A stretch of 64,000 bases of DNA from Cryomorphaceae bacterium 1068 (GTDB taxonomy: Bacteria > Bacteroidota > Bacteroidia > Flavobacteriales_D > Cryomorphaceae), in the NCBI GenBank assembly GCA_027214385.1, contig JAPVXR010000011.1, forward strand, positions 81,654 to 145,653, read 5' to 3'. The position numbers and the translations under genes are program-made. The notes under the pieces are model-generated. The model ran no database searches, had not been told where the DNA came from, and was given only the letters and a program-made list of their open reading frames with translations. Positions within the stretch are counted from its first letter, which is position 1, and every line of letters starts with the position of its first letter. Below, piece after piece: positions 18,167 through 26,752 of the stretch.

Positions 18167-19189
18167 ATGACTAGACTACATCTATATCGAACTATAACAA
18201 TTGCAGTTGGAATATTCCTGTTTCACACGATGATTGCGCAGAACAGTCCTTGTATGACAAAACTGAAAGATGCGGGACTATTGATAGAAGAGGGGAGAAA
18301 TGATGAGGCTATCAATCTATTAAAAGATGCCCTTGAGAACTGCAACTTCTCGTCAGAAGACAAGATCACGGCTCACAAAGCTTTGATACTAGCCTACTTC
18401 GAAATTGATGATTTGGAAAGTGCCGATGCCTCGGCGGAAGCCATCATAAAAATCAATCCCAATTACAAGGCGGACAAATTGCGCGATCCTGCCGAGATGA
18501 TCGCACTTTTTGAGAAGTACAAGCCGGTAGTGACATTCAGGGCGGGATTGACTGGTGGAATCAATAGTACTTCCGTCGAGGCATCGGCTACTTATTCTAT
18601 TGTTACCGATGATGATACACCCGGATTAGCCAACTATGAATCAGAGGTAGGTTTTCAAATTGGCGCTACAGCTGAATACCGACTTTGGATGGAGCTTTGG
18701 GTAGGTTCGGGATTGAGCTTTCGGCGATCTTCCTATTCCAATTCTGTACCCAATGTAGAGGGAAGGACCATTTCTTACAGTGAAGACCTGAACTACTTTG
18801 ATATACCGTTGAGCCTGAATTATTATTTTCTTGATTCCAAATTACAGCCCTTCGTTACTGCAGGCGGACAGGTCTCCTTTTTGGCTTCGGCAGTGGGAGA
18901 GCTTAGTCGTGACGATATTTCAGATCTTGTTGATCGTGACATCCAACGGGAAGATGTGATGGTTGGTTTTTTCGGTGGAGCTGGACTAGCCTATCAATAT
19001 GGCAACCTTTCTTTCCGCTTATCGGCAAACTATATGTTCTACCCCGAAGAGGTTAATAAAGAAGGAACCCGCTACGAAAACTTGGAAAGCATTTTTAGGT
19101 ACTACTACCTCGACAATGATTTTACCATCGACTTTTTGCAGGTCAAAGCGGGTGTGGTGTACCACCTAGGATTTAAGACCGCGAAATGA
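18167..19189 (+). CDS. TPR-like domain plus PorT-type outer-membrane beta-barrel protein
   Basis: The 340-residue product has a signal peptide (to about residue 25, HTMIAQ). Residues 30-120 are helical repeats of TPR type (LIEEGRNDEAINLLKDAL; AILAYFEIDDLESADASAEAI-like). Residues about 125-340 form an outer-membrane barrel of the PorT family (FRAGLTGGINSTSV; ending VKAGVVYHLGFKT). It starts 10 bp after the nSTAND stop and shares that promoter. The pair could link an inner-membrane NTPase with an outer-membrane partner through the periplasmic TPR part; this is inference from gene order and topology. Confidence 0.8.
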   Translation: MTRLHLYRTITIAVGIFLFHTMIAQNSPCMTKLKDAGLLIEEGRNDEAINLLKDALENCNFSSEDKITAHKALILAYFEIDDLESADASAEAIIKINPNYKADKLRDPAEMIALFEKYKPVVTFRAGLTGGINSTSVEASATYSIVTDDDTPGLANYESEVGFQIGATAEYRLWMELWVGSGLSFRRSSYSNSVPNVEGRTISYSEDLNYFDIPLSLNYYFLDSKLQPFVTAGGQVSFLASAVGELSRDDISDLVDRDIQREDVMVGFFGGAGLAYQYGNLSFRLSANYMFYPEEVNKEGTRYENLESIFRYYYLDNDFTIDFLQVKAGVVYHLGFKTAK

Positions 19190-19242
19190 TATCCTGTCTC
19201 TCCGCTTTATTCGTTTTAATGGGTTCAGCTCTTGCGAATTTT

Positions 19243-19312
19243 CCACTTGTAAAAGGAATCCTAGCACTTATTAAGGAATATTTGTTTGCTCTGTGGAATG
19301 CTTGTATCATCG
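19243..19312 (+). promoter_or_regulatory. LytTR-type direct repeat (box C) with promoter of cassette 2
   Basis: Half-sites are CCACTTGTAAA at 19243-19253 and GCACTTATTAAG at 19264-19275, 21 bp start to start. TTTG follows at 19281-19284 (5-bp gap), then 20 bp, then TATCATCG at 19305-19312, a weak -7 element (two mismatches). A weak -7 is common at promoters that need an activator. Confidence 0.65.
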
Positions 19313-19370
19313 TGTGGTGAATAAAGCTAGCACTAAGTTCAACACGATCTGAGACTAACAGGAATGATAA

Positions 19371-20642
19371 ATGCTGAATAGCACATACAAAGTCTTCTTT
19401 TTTCTTTCTGTAAGCCTTCTTTTCAGCGGTTGCCAGAAGAGTGATGATCCATCTGATGGAATTCAAGAGATTTCTCAAGTCAAGATTCTAGGGGATTGGA
19501 ATGTGGCAAATTCACATACCGTAGTTGCTGGAAATGGCGTCTATATTTTACTGTTTAGCGATGTCGAATCTCAATACATTGCTAAATTGATGACAAATGA
19601 AGGCGCAGAACTTTGGACCAAGAACATCAGTGAAGAAACCGGGCTAATTGCGTCAGAAGAATCACTCGCTATAGAAGAAGGCTTATACGATACGGATGGC
19701 ACATTTGTATTTTTTTCTCACCGCAGACTCTTTAAAATAGATCTACAGGGAGAAGTGGTCTATGACAATCCTGATTTCCTATCAGCTTTTTCTAGTGGAG
19801 TTAGTTTTATAAGCATCCTAAACGCATTTGTGACCAGTGATGGCGGGTACCTTGTCACAGGAAGTATACGCGTAGGAACGGGCAATACAAGGGCTTATTA
19901 TACGAAGTACTCCAAAGAAGGAGATGTTATATTTTCTAAGACTTATTTTATCGACACGGGTGGTAATATGGGTATAACCGGAGCTGTCGAGCAAGATGGT
20001 TTTTATATGTTGGGTGGCTATTATTCGGTGACTTCAGGAACAGGTAATAACCAATTTTACCTGCTTAAAATTTCATCTAGTGGTAAGCTAGTTTGGGCTC
20101 AGAACCACAGCACTTTGTCTACGGATTTCTTTTACCCTTTCAGCTACGAAGCAATACTTGGAAGGGAATTGATCCCCTTAGCCAATGAGCAAACCATGTA
20201 TATTATGGTACCACCAAATGAATTTATGGCAGATCGGCGGTCGAAGGGATTTATCTTAGATGAAACGGGGGCTGTGGTCGACAGCATTTTCTTTGATTTA
20301 TCCGACTCAAATGCCGCCGGTGGTGCACATCCCGGTATCGGAAAAGGTATTGTGCAAACAAATGAAAACTGTTTTGTCGGAATTATAAACCCTATTGCTA
20401 GCATTGAAGGGACTGTTCTTCCTAACGAAATCAATGTCCCCATCAATTACGAAATTCCAAATTTCGGTTATGTCTATACTATTGATGCTTTTGGAAGAAT
20501 TGAAGATATGAAGTATGTCAACCGGTCTTTGTCGAATACTTTTACCGCTATTGCATTGCTGTCGAATGGGAATACTTTGATTTTCGGAGTTCAAGCGAGT
20601 ATTAACAATGAGGTGCGGCTCATTTTAATTACCAACAAATGA
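19371..20642 (+). CDS. Lipoprotein A2 of cassette 2, paralogue of A1
   Basis: The 423-residue product has a lipoprotein signal (VSLLFSGC, Cys at residue 21). Repeats such as TSDGGYLVTGSIRVG and QDGFYMLGGYYS give it the same propeller-like pattern as A1 at 9858-11132, with matching landmarks in the same order (GDVIFxxxY, GGYY, GRELI, GKGIV/GEGII). Similarity looks moderate, so the duplication is old or the proteins diversify fast. The stop overlaps the start of B2 in ATGA, the same 4-bp overlap as in cassette 1. No function is recognised. Confidence 0.75.
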   Translation: MLNSTYKVFFFLSVSLLFSGCQKSDDPSDGIQEISQVKILGDWNVANSHTVVAGNGVYILLFSDVESQYIAKLMTNEGAELWTKNISEETGLIASEESLAIEEGLYDTDGTFVFFSHRRLFKIDLQGEVVYDNPDFLSAFSSGVSFISILNAFVTSDGGYLVTGSIRVGTGNTRAYYTKYSKEGDVIFSKTYFIDTGGNMGITGAVEQDGFYMLGGYYSVTSGTGNNQFYLLKISSSGKLVWAQNHSTLSTDFFYPFSYEAILGRELIPLANEQTMYIMVPPNEFMADRRSKGFILDETGAVVDSIFFDLSDSNAAGGAHPGIGKGIVQTNENCFVGIINPIASIEGTVLPNEINVPINYEIPNFGYVYTIDAFGRIEDMKYVNRSLSNTFTAIALLSNGNTLIFGVQASINNEVRLILITNK

Positions 20643-21958
20643 GCGGGTTGAAAATATTGATTTGCCTATTCGCTTTGATTACTTGGGGATGTTCCAAAGA
20701 TTCCGATTCAAGTCGGAGTTTCTCTTCTATCAAATTGCTTGATACCAGTACAGATTATTTGGCAAGAACCATATTAACACTTCCTGATGGTTCAGTTTTT
20801 ATGGGCTGTGTGGGGCAGGAAGATGAAGGGAATCCAGGGAATTACGGAACTAGACCCTCCCTACTTGCCAAGTATGACGGTCAAAGTGCATTGGAATGGG
20901 TAATAGAATTACCACCGGAGGTATACGTACTATGGAAATGCATCTCGTTGAGCAATGGACACATTCTGGCGGTTGGATATGACAATGAGCGCAACTCCCA
21001 AATGGTTGGAGCGGTAATTTTGGATTCTGAAGGTACCGTATTGCATACAACAAGTTTTTTCAATCAATTATCCACTTCGAGTAGTGACGGTCCAAGAAGC
21101 ACCGTAGATGCGATTCAAATTCAAGATGGCAGGATTATTTTGGTGATCCCAAACCGTATTACTGAGAATGGTAATGCCGTTCTGCGTGTCGTCTCATTAG
21201 ACGATCAACTATTTGCTCTTGAAGACATTAATTACGAGAATCTGGACGATCTGGAAAATCGGGGGATGAGGCAATTTAGCATTGAGCAAGACTCTAACGG
21301 AGATCTTCTTATTGCAGGAACCATGATACGTACCGTGGGATCGGAGAACCCGTTCATGGGCATTATCAAATTAAGTAGTAGCCTTGATGTTATCAGTTCT
21401 CGGGCAATCACATCTTTAAGCATTCCTTTTCCAGGTCCTTTCGAAGGAAACTCCCGTGGTGAAATTGCATCTAATATTGCCCTTGATCCTATTGGTTATC
21501 CTGTTTTTGTGTCTTCATTGCGCAATCCAAACGATAGTCTTTATGAGCCACTTTTTAATTTGAGAGATCAAGAGTTTTTTATGCGTGCTCCGCAGTTTGA
21601 GCTTTGGAATGTCAATAGCAATGAAGTGGAAGCTCCGATAAAGCAAATCAGCGGTTATCCTTCCAATGCAATAATTCAGAAATTACGAAGTACAAGTGAC
21701 GGCGGCTACATTATGGTTGGCACCTGCGGAGTAAACGATAATCAGGGTATTCCTTCAAATTACCAATTGCTCATCGTCAAAGTAGATCCGTCCTTGAATC
21801 TTCAGTGGTTGAGTTTTCCACGTATGCAATACGCTACACTTGGCGCAGATATAATCGAATCAGGGGGAGGCTACTTAGTCACTGGTTCACAACGTTTCCT
21901 CGGTCAAACGAATAAGCCTTTCTTTTTACGAATCAATCAATCGGGAATTATAGAATAA
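20639..21958 (+). CDS. Lipoprotein B2 of cassette 2, paralogue of B1
   Basis: The 439-residue product starts with a lipoprotein signal (LFALITWGC, Cys at residue 18). The region near the C-terminus (TSDGGYIMVGTCGVND; LLIVKVDPSL; GADIIESGGGYLVTG; TNKPFFL) aligns well with B1. The N-terminal part also parallels B1 (IKLLDTSTDYLARTILTLPDGS against IKVIDTDASYISRNTSFLPDGS). It is coupled to A2 by a 4-bp overlap and is followed after 15 bp by C2. A surface or periplasmic lipoprotein with a propeller fold is likely; no ligand is predicted. Confidence 0.75.
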   Translation: MSGLKILICLFALITWGCSKDSDSSRSFSSIKLLDTSTDYLARTILTLPDGSVFMGCVGQEDEGNPGNYGTRPSLLAKYDGQSALEWVIELPPEVYVLWKCISLSNGHILAVGYDNERNSQMVGAVILDSEGTVLHTTSFFNQLSTSSSDGPRSTVDAIQIQDGRIILVIPNRITENGNAVLRVVSLDDQLFALEDINYENLDDLENRGMRQFSIEQDSNGDLLIAGTMIRTVGSENPFMGIIKLSSSLDVISSRAITSLSIPFPGPFEGNSRGEIASNIALDPIGYPVFVSSLRNPNDSLYEPLFNLRDQEFFMRAPQFELWNVNSNEVEAPIKQISGYPSNAIIQKLRSTSDGGYIMVGTCGVNDNQGIPSNYQLLIVKVDPSLNLQWLSFPRMQYATLGADIIESGGGYLVTGSQRFLGQTNKPFFLRINQSGIIE

Positions 21959-21973
21959 TCCGATTTAGCAAAA

Positions 21974-23698
21974 ATGAAAATCATGAGAAAAATTAACTAT
22001 TGTCTATTTAGTGCTTTGTATCTTTCCAGTCTTTCCATGCAGGTAGATGCGCAAACGCCTGAATGGCAAAGTGTAACAGAGTCGGGTGGTGCGGAGAGTG
22101 AAACGGCTAGACTGATATCAGAAGATCAGGATGGAAATGTTTTTGTTGCGGGGAATTATTCAGGTGATTTTTCATACGCAGGTCAATCTTTTGAGTATTC
22201 GGAAAACGAGAACCCAAGTGGTTCAGATGCTTTTCTCTCAAAATTAAGTCCAGATGGAACCACGGTATGGTCCATAAATCTGGGCAATCCAAATACTCAA
22301 CTTTCATATTTTTCAGGATTGGTAAATGACTTTGAAGGTAATACCTATCTCTGCGGAATTATTCAACCTACTGTACCTGGTTTAATGGTATCATTTGCCG
22401 GGTTTGAAGTAATCGCAAACCCGCCAAACTCTGCGTTCTTATGTAAAATTGATGCTGATGGAAACGGTGTATGGATCAAGACATTTAGTGCATCGGGAAG
22501 CGATTTCCTAATAACGGTAAACCCCTCTCTCGGAATAGATAGTAATGACGATCTTATTCTTGGTGGTTCTTTTACAGGTACATTGGACTTAGATGGTACA
22601 ATTTTATCAGTGATAGGAAATCATTTTGACCACTTCACAAGTAAGTTTGATTCAGATGGAAATGTGCTTTGGGCCAAAAGTTTCGGGAGTTCCAATACAG
22701 AACAACTCTTAACCTTAAGCGTGGCAAGCGACGATGGTATATTTCTCGGTGGATCTTGGTCAGGGGATAGTCTCTTTTTGGGTGACTTAGTTGTCGTAAA
22801 CGACGACCCATTGGTGGGTGACAATTTTGATCGGTGGATTGGAAAGTTGAATTCAGATGGAGAGGAAATACTTCTAAGCCGAGAAGCCGTTGGTGGTTCT
22901 AACCCTTTTCTTGTGAACCCCGCAGCTATTGCACCTGCAGCAGATGGTGGTGCAATGATCCTTTCGGGTGTCTATAATCCAATCACGATTGGCGGAGAAG
23001 AAATCAGTGAGAATGGAGTGTTGATGACAAAATATAACTTTGAGGGACAGCTGGCATCCGTTGAATTCATTGCTGAATTGACACCTTCAGGGACCATCAT
23101 TCCAGATGGTAATGGAAACTACTTTTATGCTGGGAATTTCACAACGCCGGAAATAACCATAGGTACGGATGTATTTTCCAACATGGGTGGAGCAACGGGT
23201 ACGACCGATGCGGTGTTAATCCAATGCGATGAAAATGGGGCCACCAATTACGCACTGCAAATAGGGGATGTAGAGAATGAATCTATTTCAAGATTGAGAT
23301 TGATGTCGTCGAGTCAATTGTTGGTGGCTGGAACGTACAATAGCTCAAGCTTAAGCTTAGGTGGCGAAACGCTTGAAAATATTGGGTTTCTGACCAATGA
23401 TTTTTTCTTGGGTAATTTGGATTTCACTACGGGGCTTATCGAATGGAACGATGCCGAGGAAATTTCTGTTTTTCCAAATCCAGCTAGCGACTTACTTAGC
23501 ATCGACTTACCATCCATTGAAAGAGGTAATTCCAAGGTGTCCATTTTCGACATGAATGGTCGTGTTGTTTATCAAGCCAATGAAAGGATGAGCAAGGTGA
23601 AGCGTTTGGATGTGTCTTTCCTCGAAAACGGAATTTATGTTTTGGATATCCAAGGGGCAGAAGCTCATTATGTGAGCAAATTTATTGTCAATAAGTAA
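21974..23698 (+). CDS. T9SS type A sorting-domain protein C2 of cassette 2, paralogue of C1
   Basis: The 574-residue product has a signal peptide (ending near LSMQVDAQ; a second ATG at 21983 is equally plausible as start). Repeats EDQDGNVFVAGNYSG, IDSNDDLILGGSFTG and SDDGIFLGGSWSG mirror those of C1 at the same positions, as do NDDPLVGDNFDRWIGKL and the segment DNFDRWI/GNFDRWI. The sorting domain covers about 500-574 (ISVFPNPASDLLSIDL, VSIFDMNGRVVYQ, YVSKFIVNK). It ends cassette 2 and is followed by a terminator-like hairpin at 23741-23775. Confidence 0.85.
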   Translation: MKIMRKINYCLFSALYLSSLSMQVDAQTPEWQSVTESGGAESETARLISEDQDGNVFVAGNYSGDFSYAGQSFEYSENENPSGSDAFLSKLSPDGTTVWSINLGNPNTQLSYFSGLVNDFEGNTYLCGIIQPTVPGLMVSFAGFEVIANPPNSAFLCKIDADGNGVWIKTFSASGSDFLITVNPSLGIDSNDDLILGGSFTGTLDLDGTILSVIGNHFDHFTSKFDSDGNVLWAKSFGSSNTEQLLTLSVASDDGIFLGGSWSGDSLFLGDLVVVNDDPLVGDNFDRWIGKLNSDGEEILLSREAVGGSNPFLVNPAAIAPAADGGAMILSGVYNPITIGGEEISENGVLMTKYNFEGQLASVEFIAELTPSGTIIPDGNGNYFYAGNFTTPEITIGTDVFSNMGGATGTTDAVLIQCDENGATNYALQIGDVENESISRLRLMSSSQLLVAGTYNSSSLSLGGETLENIGFLTNDFFLGNLDFTTGLIEWNDAEEISVFPNPASDLLSIDLPSIERGNSKVSIFDMNGRVVYQANERMSKVKRLDVSFLENGIYVLDIQGAEAHYVSKFIVNK

Positions 23699-23740
23699 GC
23701 AGCACTTGCTGCACTTTCAGAAATCATTAAGACTTTGAAT

Positions 23741-23775
23741 AGGAAGCCTCCACTTTGGTGGCTTTCACTTTTTTT
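23741..23775 (+). terminator. Likely intrinsic terminator of cassette 2
   Basis: CCAC-TTTG-GTGG forms a hairpin, extended by AAG/CTT with a small bulge, followed by a T-rich stretch (TTTCACTTTTTTT). It lies about 45 bp after the C2 stop and upstream of box D. Confidence 0.55.
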
Positions 23776-23867
23776 GAATTGAACTCAAGCCATAAGGTTT
23801 GAGGGGTTCAACAGCAGGGAAAGGCAAATTTATCTTTAGGATGTGGCGTCGGAAAACGAAGATTACC

Positions 23868-23936
23868 CCACTTATTAAACCATCTATGCCACTTGTTAAG
23901 AATCTTTGTAATTCCGCTTAACAAGTGGCATACTTG
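23868..23936 (+). promoter_or_regulatory. LytTR-type direct repeat (box D) with extra inverted half-site, promoter of the kinase operon
   Basis: Half-sites are CCACTTATTAA at 23868-23878 and CCACTTGTTAAG at 23889-23900, 21 bp start to start. TTTG follows at 23905-23908 (4-bp gap) and TACTTG at 23931-23936. A third copy in inverted orientation, CTTAACAAGTGG at 23917-23928, is a perfect 12-bp palindrome with the second half-site and sits between the -33 and -7 elements. The kinase gene starts at 23994. Confidence 0.65.
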
Positions 23937-23993
23937 TATTGAGGTATCCTCTAGAGACATAAAAATAGGCGAGCTTCTTAAATCAAACCGTAA

Positions 23994-26336
23994 ATGACTA
24001 TCGTATTCATCGTAGTATTTCTTTTGGCAGGCATAGCAGTTGGTTTTTTTGTGTCCAAAGCAAAGGCAGCGAAAGAGCAGAGCTCTGTATTGCAATTCCT
24101 GAAGGCCTCCGCTACAGGTCAGATAGCCGATGAAGCTGGAATGCCTGATCGGGCTAGAGAAATTGCAATACTGATCAAGTCAACACAGGAAGAAGAGGAG
24201 ATCGAAAAGTCTACAAGTGATCCTGCAGTCGATGAAAACATTGATACTACAATAAAAGAACGACTCAATAATACCCTTATCATCAATGAACTCGGGCAAA
24301 AAATCACTTCTTCGCTCGAACTTGAAAACACCTTCGATCACCTACACCACACCCTCAACTCCTTAATGGATGCTTCCGCATTGGAATTGGGCGTGTACAA
24401 TGAAGAGATGGAAAGATGGTCGGTTTTCTCCAATCTGGAAAAGCCTCATGTGGGTGAGTACAATAATCACTTTGCAACTTGGGTGCTTAAGAATGACCGT
24501 GTGGTTTTCTTGAATGACGCCGAACTTGATTACGGCCGATTTGTGGATACGCCTCTGCAATTGAAAGGTGGAGAGATGGCTCAAAGTCTGATGTCGTTTC
24601 CCATTTCCATTGATGGAATCGTTCGCGGAACCATTACTATCATCAGCTTTAGAAAAGACGCTTTCAACGATTACCACAAGGACAGCATCGATCAGCTTCT
24701 CGGCTTTCTTTCGGTGGCTTTGCAAAACGCTTTCACTCACGAGCAACTCAATCTTTTGAAGATTAGAGCAGAACAGAGCGAAAAACACGAGCAACAGTTC
24801 CTGGCAAACATGAGCCACGAAATTCGCACTCCGATGAACGCCGTTTTGGGAATGACGAATCTCCTTCTCGATACGCCCATGAACGAGAAACAAGTGAAGT
24901 ACCTCAGGGCTATCAACACCTCTTCGAAGAATCTACTGGTTATTATCAACGATATTCTCGACCTCAGCAAGCTCGAAGCGGGTAAAATGGAAATCGAACG
25001 GATCCCTTTTCGCATAAGAGATGTCATTGAAAATGTGAGTGAAACAAACCGATTTAAAGCAGAAGAGAAAGGCTTAAACTTCGAAATAAACATCAGTCCC
25101 GACATACCCGATGTAGTAAAAGGCGATCCGACCAGGCTCAATCAAATTATCACCAATCTATGTTCCAACGCCATCAAGTTCACCGAAAAAGGACGTATTA
25201 CCATAAGTGTGGATCAGCCCAAGGATAGCCATTTTATCTCTTTCCGAGTAATCGATACAGGAATTGGAATTCCCGAAGACAAATTGCACTTGCTCTTCAG
25301 CAACTTTAAGCAAGTAGATTCAAGTACGTTTAGAAAGTACGGTGGTACAGGGTTGGGACTTTCTATCTCAAAAACACTGATCGAACTGCAAGGTGGAAAG
25401 GTAGAAGTGAAAAGTGAATTAGGGAAAGGATCCGAATTCTCAGTGCAAATTCCATACGAAGTGGGTGATGTGGATGATGTTAAGAGTTTGGATGGCGATA
25501 AAAAGTCCGACTACAGCTCATTGACTGGCATGAGAATCCTCATTGCAGAGGACAACGAGTACAATCAAATTGTGGTAAATGACACTTTGGAATCGTTGAT
25601 TCCTGATGTACACCTAGACATTGCCGAGAATGGCTTGATTGCTCTGGAAATGGCAACGACCAATGAGTATGATGCGATTCTTATGGATGCTCAAATGCCC
25701 GAAATGGACGGATTGGATTCTACACGTTCGATTCGAAAATTAGCAGACTCCGACAAATCTAAAATCCCAATCATAGCCCTAACCGCAAGCGTGCACAAAG
25801 CCGATATCGATAAATGTCTGGATGCGGGAATGGACGATTTCGTTCCCAAGCCTTTTACACGCGATGAACTACTCGGTACGCTGGCCAAATATTATGAAAG
25901 TGCGAATCCAAAAACCGAGGTGAAGAAACAATCGGTTCCTGCCAAAGAAACTCCATCTGAGGTATCAGAGAATGCCATTGTTGCACCTCAAAATGGTATG
26001 GTTACACATCTGGAATTCTTGCGCGAATTTGCCGAAGGCGACGAAACGAGAATGAGAAAGTACGTGGGTATGTACCTGAAGCTTCTTCCCGGGAATCTGG
26101 AGAAGATCGAAGCTGCCACTGCTCAAAATGACAATGAATTGCTCGTAAAAGTACTGCACTCCATGAGGCCACACCTCAACTATATGGGGATGAAGAAGGC
26201 AGCTGAAATTGCAGGGAATATTGAAAGTGCCGTGCGAGAAGAAGCTGATCAGTCATTTGTACCTGAGGCGGCACAAACAATTTTAAATCAATGTAAAAAA
26301 TCTGAAGGCGAACTAAATGAATGGCTTAGCAAATAA
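23994..26336 (+). CDS. Hybrid sensor histidine kinase (TM-GAF-HisKA-HATPase-REC-Hpt)
   Basis: The 780-residue protein has one N-terminal membrane segment (about 4-20). A GAF-like sensor region spans about 95-245. HisKA carries H275 in FLANMSHEIRTPMNAVLG, and HATPase_c has IVTNLCSNAIKF-type N box, DTGIGI and GGTGLGLSI. A receiver domain has D565 in ILMDAQMPEMDG, and a C-terminal Hpt domain has H722 in KVLHSMRPHLN. This is the layout of a complete phosphorelay in one chain. The output protein is not encoded in it; the two following receiver proteins, or the LytTR regulator at 14281, are candidates. The stop overlaps the start of the next gene by 20 bp. Confidence 0.9.
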   Translation: MTIVFIVVFLLAGIAVGFFVSKAKAAKEQSSVLQFLKASATGQIADEAGMPDRAREIAILIKSTQEEEEIEKSTSDPAVDENIDTTIKERLNNTLIINELGQKITSSLELENTFDHLHHTLNSLMDASALELGVYNEEMERWSVFSNLEKPHVGEYNNHFATWVLKNDRVVFLNDAELDYGRFVDTPLQLKGGEMAQSLMSFPISIDGIVRGTITIISFRKDAFNDYHKDSIDQLLGFLSVALQNAFTHEQLNLLKIRAEQSEKHEQQFLANMSHEIRTPMNAVLGMTNLLLDTPMNEKQVKYLRAINTSSKNLLVIINDILDLSKLEAGKMEIERIPFRIRDVIENVSETNRFKAEEKGLNFEINISPDIPDVVKGDPTRLNQIITNLCSNAIKFTEKGRITISVDQPKDSHFISFRVIDTGIGIPEDKLHLLFSNFKQVDSSTFRKYGGTGLGLSISKTLIELQGGKVEVKSELGKGSEFSVQIPYEVGDVDDVKSLDGDKKSDYSSLTGMRILIAEDNEYNQIVVNDTLESLIPDVHLDIAENGLIALEMATTNEYDAILMDAQMPEMDGLDSTRSIRKLADSDKSKIPIIALTASVHKADIDKCLDAGMDDFVPKPFTRDELLGTLAKYYESANPKTEVKKQSVPAKETPSEVSENAIVAPQNGMVTHLEFLREFAEGDETRMRKYVGMYLKLLPGNLEKIEAATAQNDNELLVKVLHSMRPHLNYMGMKKAAEIAGNIESAVREEADQSFVPEAAQTILNQCKKSEGELNEWLSK

Positions 26337-26730
26337 ATTTACGGGCAATCGCACCAAGCGCATCTGCATTGTAGATGATGACGAGATGCTCAGCATGATG
26401 CTGGAAGATCATCTCGCCAAAAACCCGTCGTATTTCATAGAAACATTTCCTACGGGTGAGGATTTTTTAAAAATCTTGGATGAGGAAGAAACCCCTGATG
26501 TGATTATCTTGGATTTCAATTTGGATTCAATTCAGCCCGAAGCAATGAATGGTCTTGAGGTGTTGAAGCAAATTAAATCCTACGATCGAACCATAAAAGT
26601 AATCATGTATTCATCTCAAGAACAATACGGCAAAGCTTTACAAACCATTTCGACGGGTGCAGTAGAATACATCATCAAGGACGATGGGGCGTTTCAAAAA
26701 ATTGAAAAAATTTTAAGGGCCTTAAGCTAA
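26317..26730 (+). CDS. Stand-alone receiver-domain response regulator
   Basis: The 137-residue protein is a single receiver domain: acidic VDDDEM near residues 20-25, phosphoacceptor D66 in VIILDFNLDS, and a conserved Thr/Ser and Lys further on (VIMYSSQEQYGKAL; YIIKDDGAF). It has no output domain, so it probably passes phosphate on or binds a partner. Its first 20 bp overlap the end of the hybrid kinase gene, which argues for tight co-expression with that phosphorelay. Receiver-only proteins next to hybrid kinases commonly act in such relays. Confidence 0.85.
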   Translation: MNGLANKFTGNRTKRICIVDDDEMLSMMLEDHLAKNPSYFIETFPTGEDFLKILDEEETPDVIILDFNLDSIQPEAMNGLEVLKQIKSYDRTIKVIMYSSQEQYGKALQTISTGAVEYIIKDDGAFQKIEKILRALS

Positions 26731-26752
26731 AGAGATTGCTCCTACAAAACCT

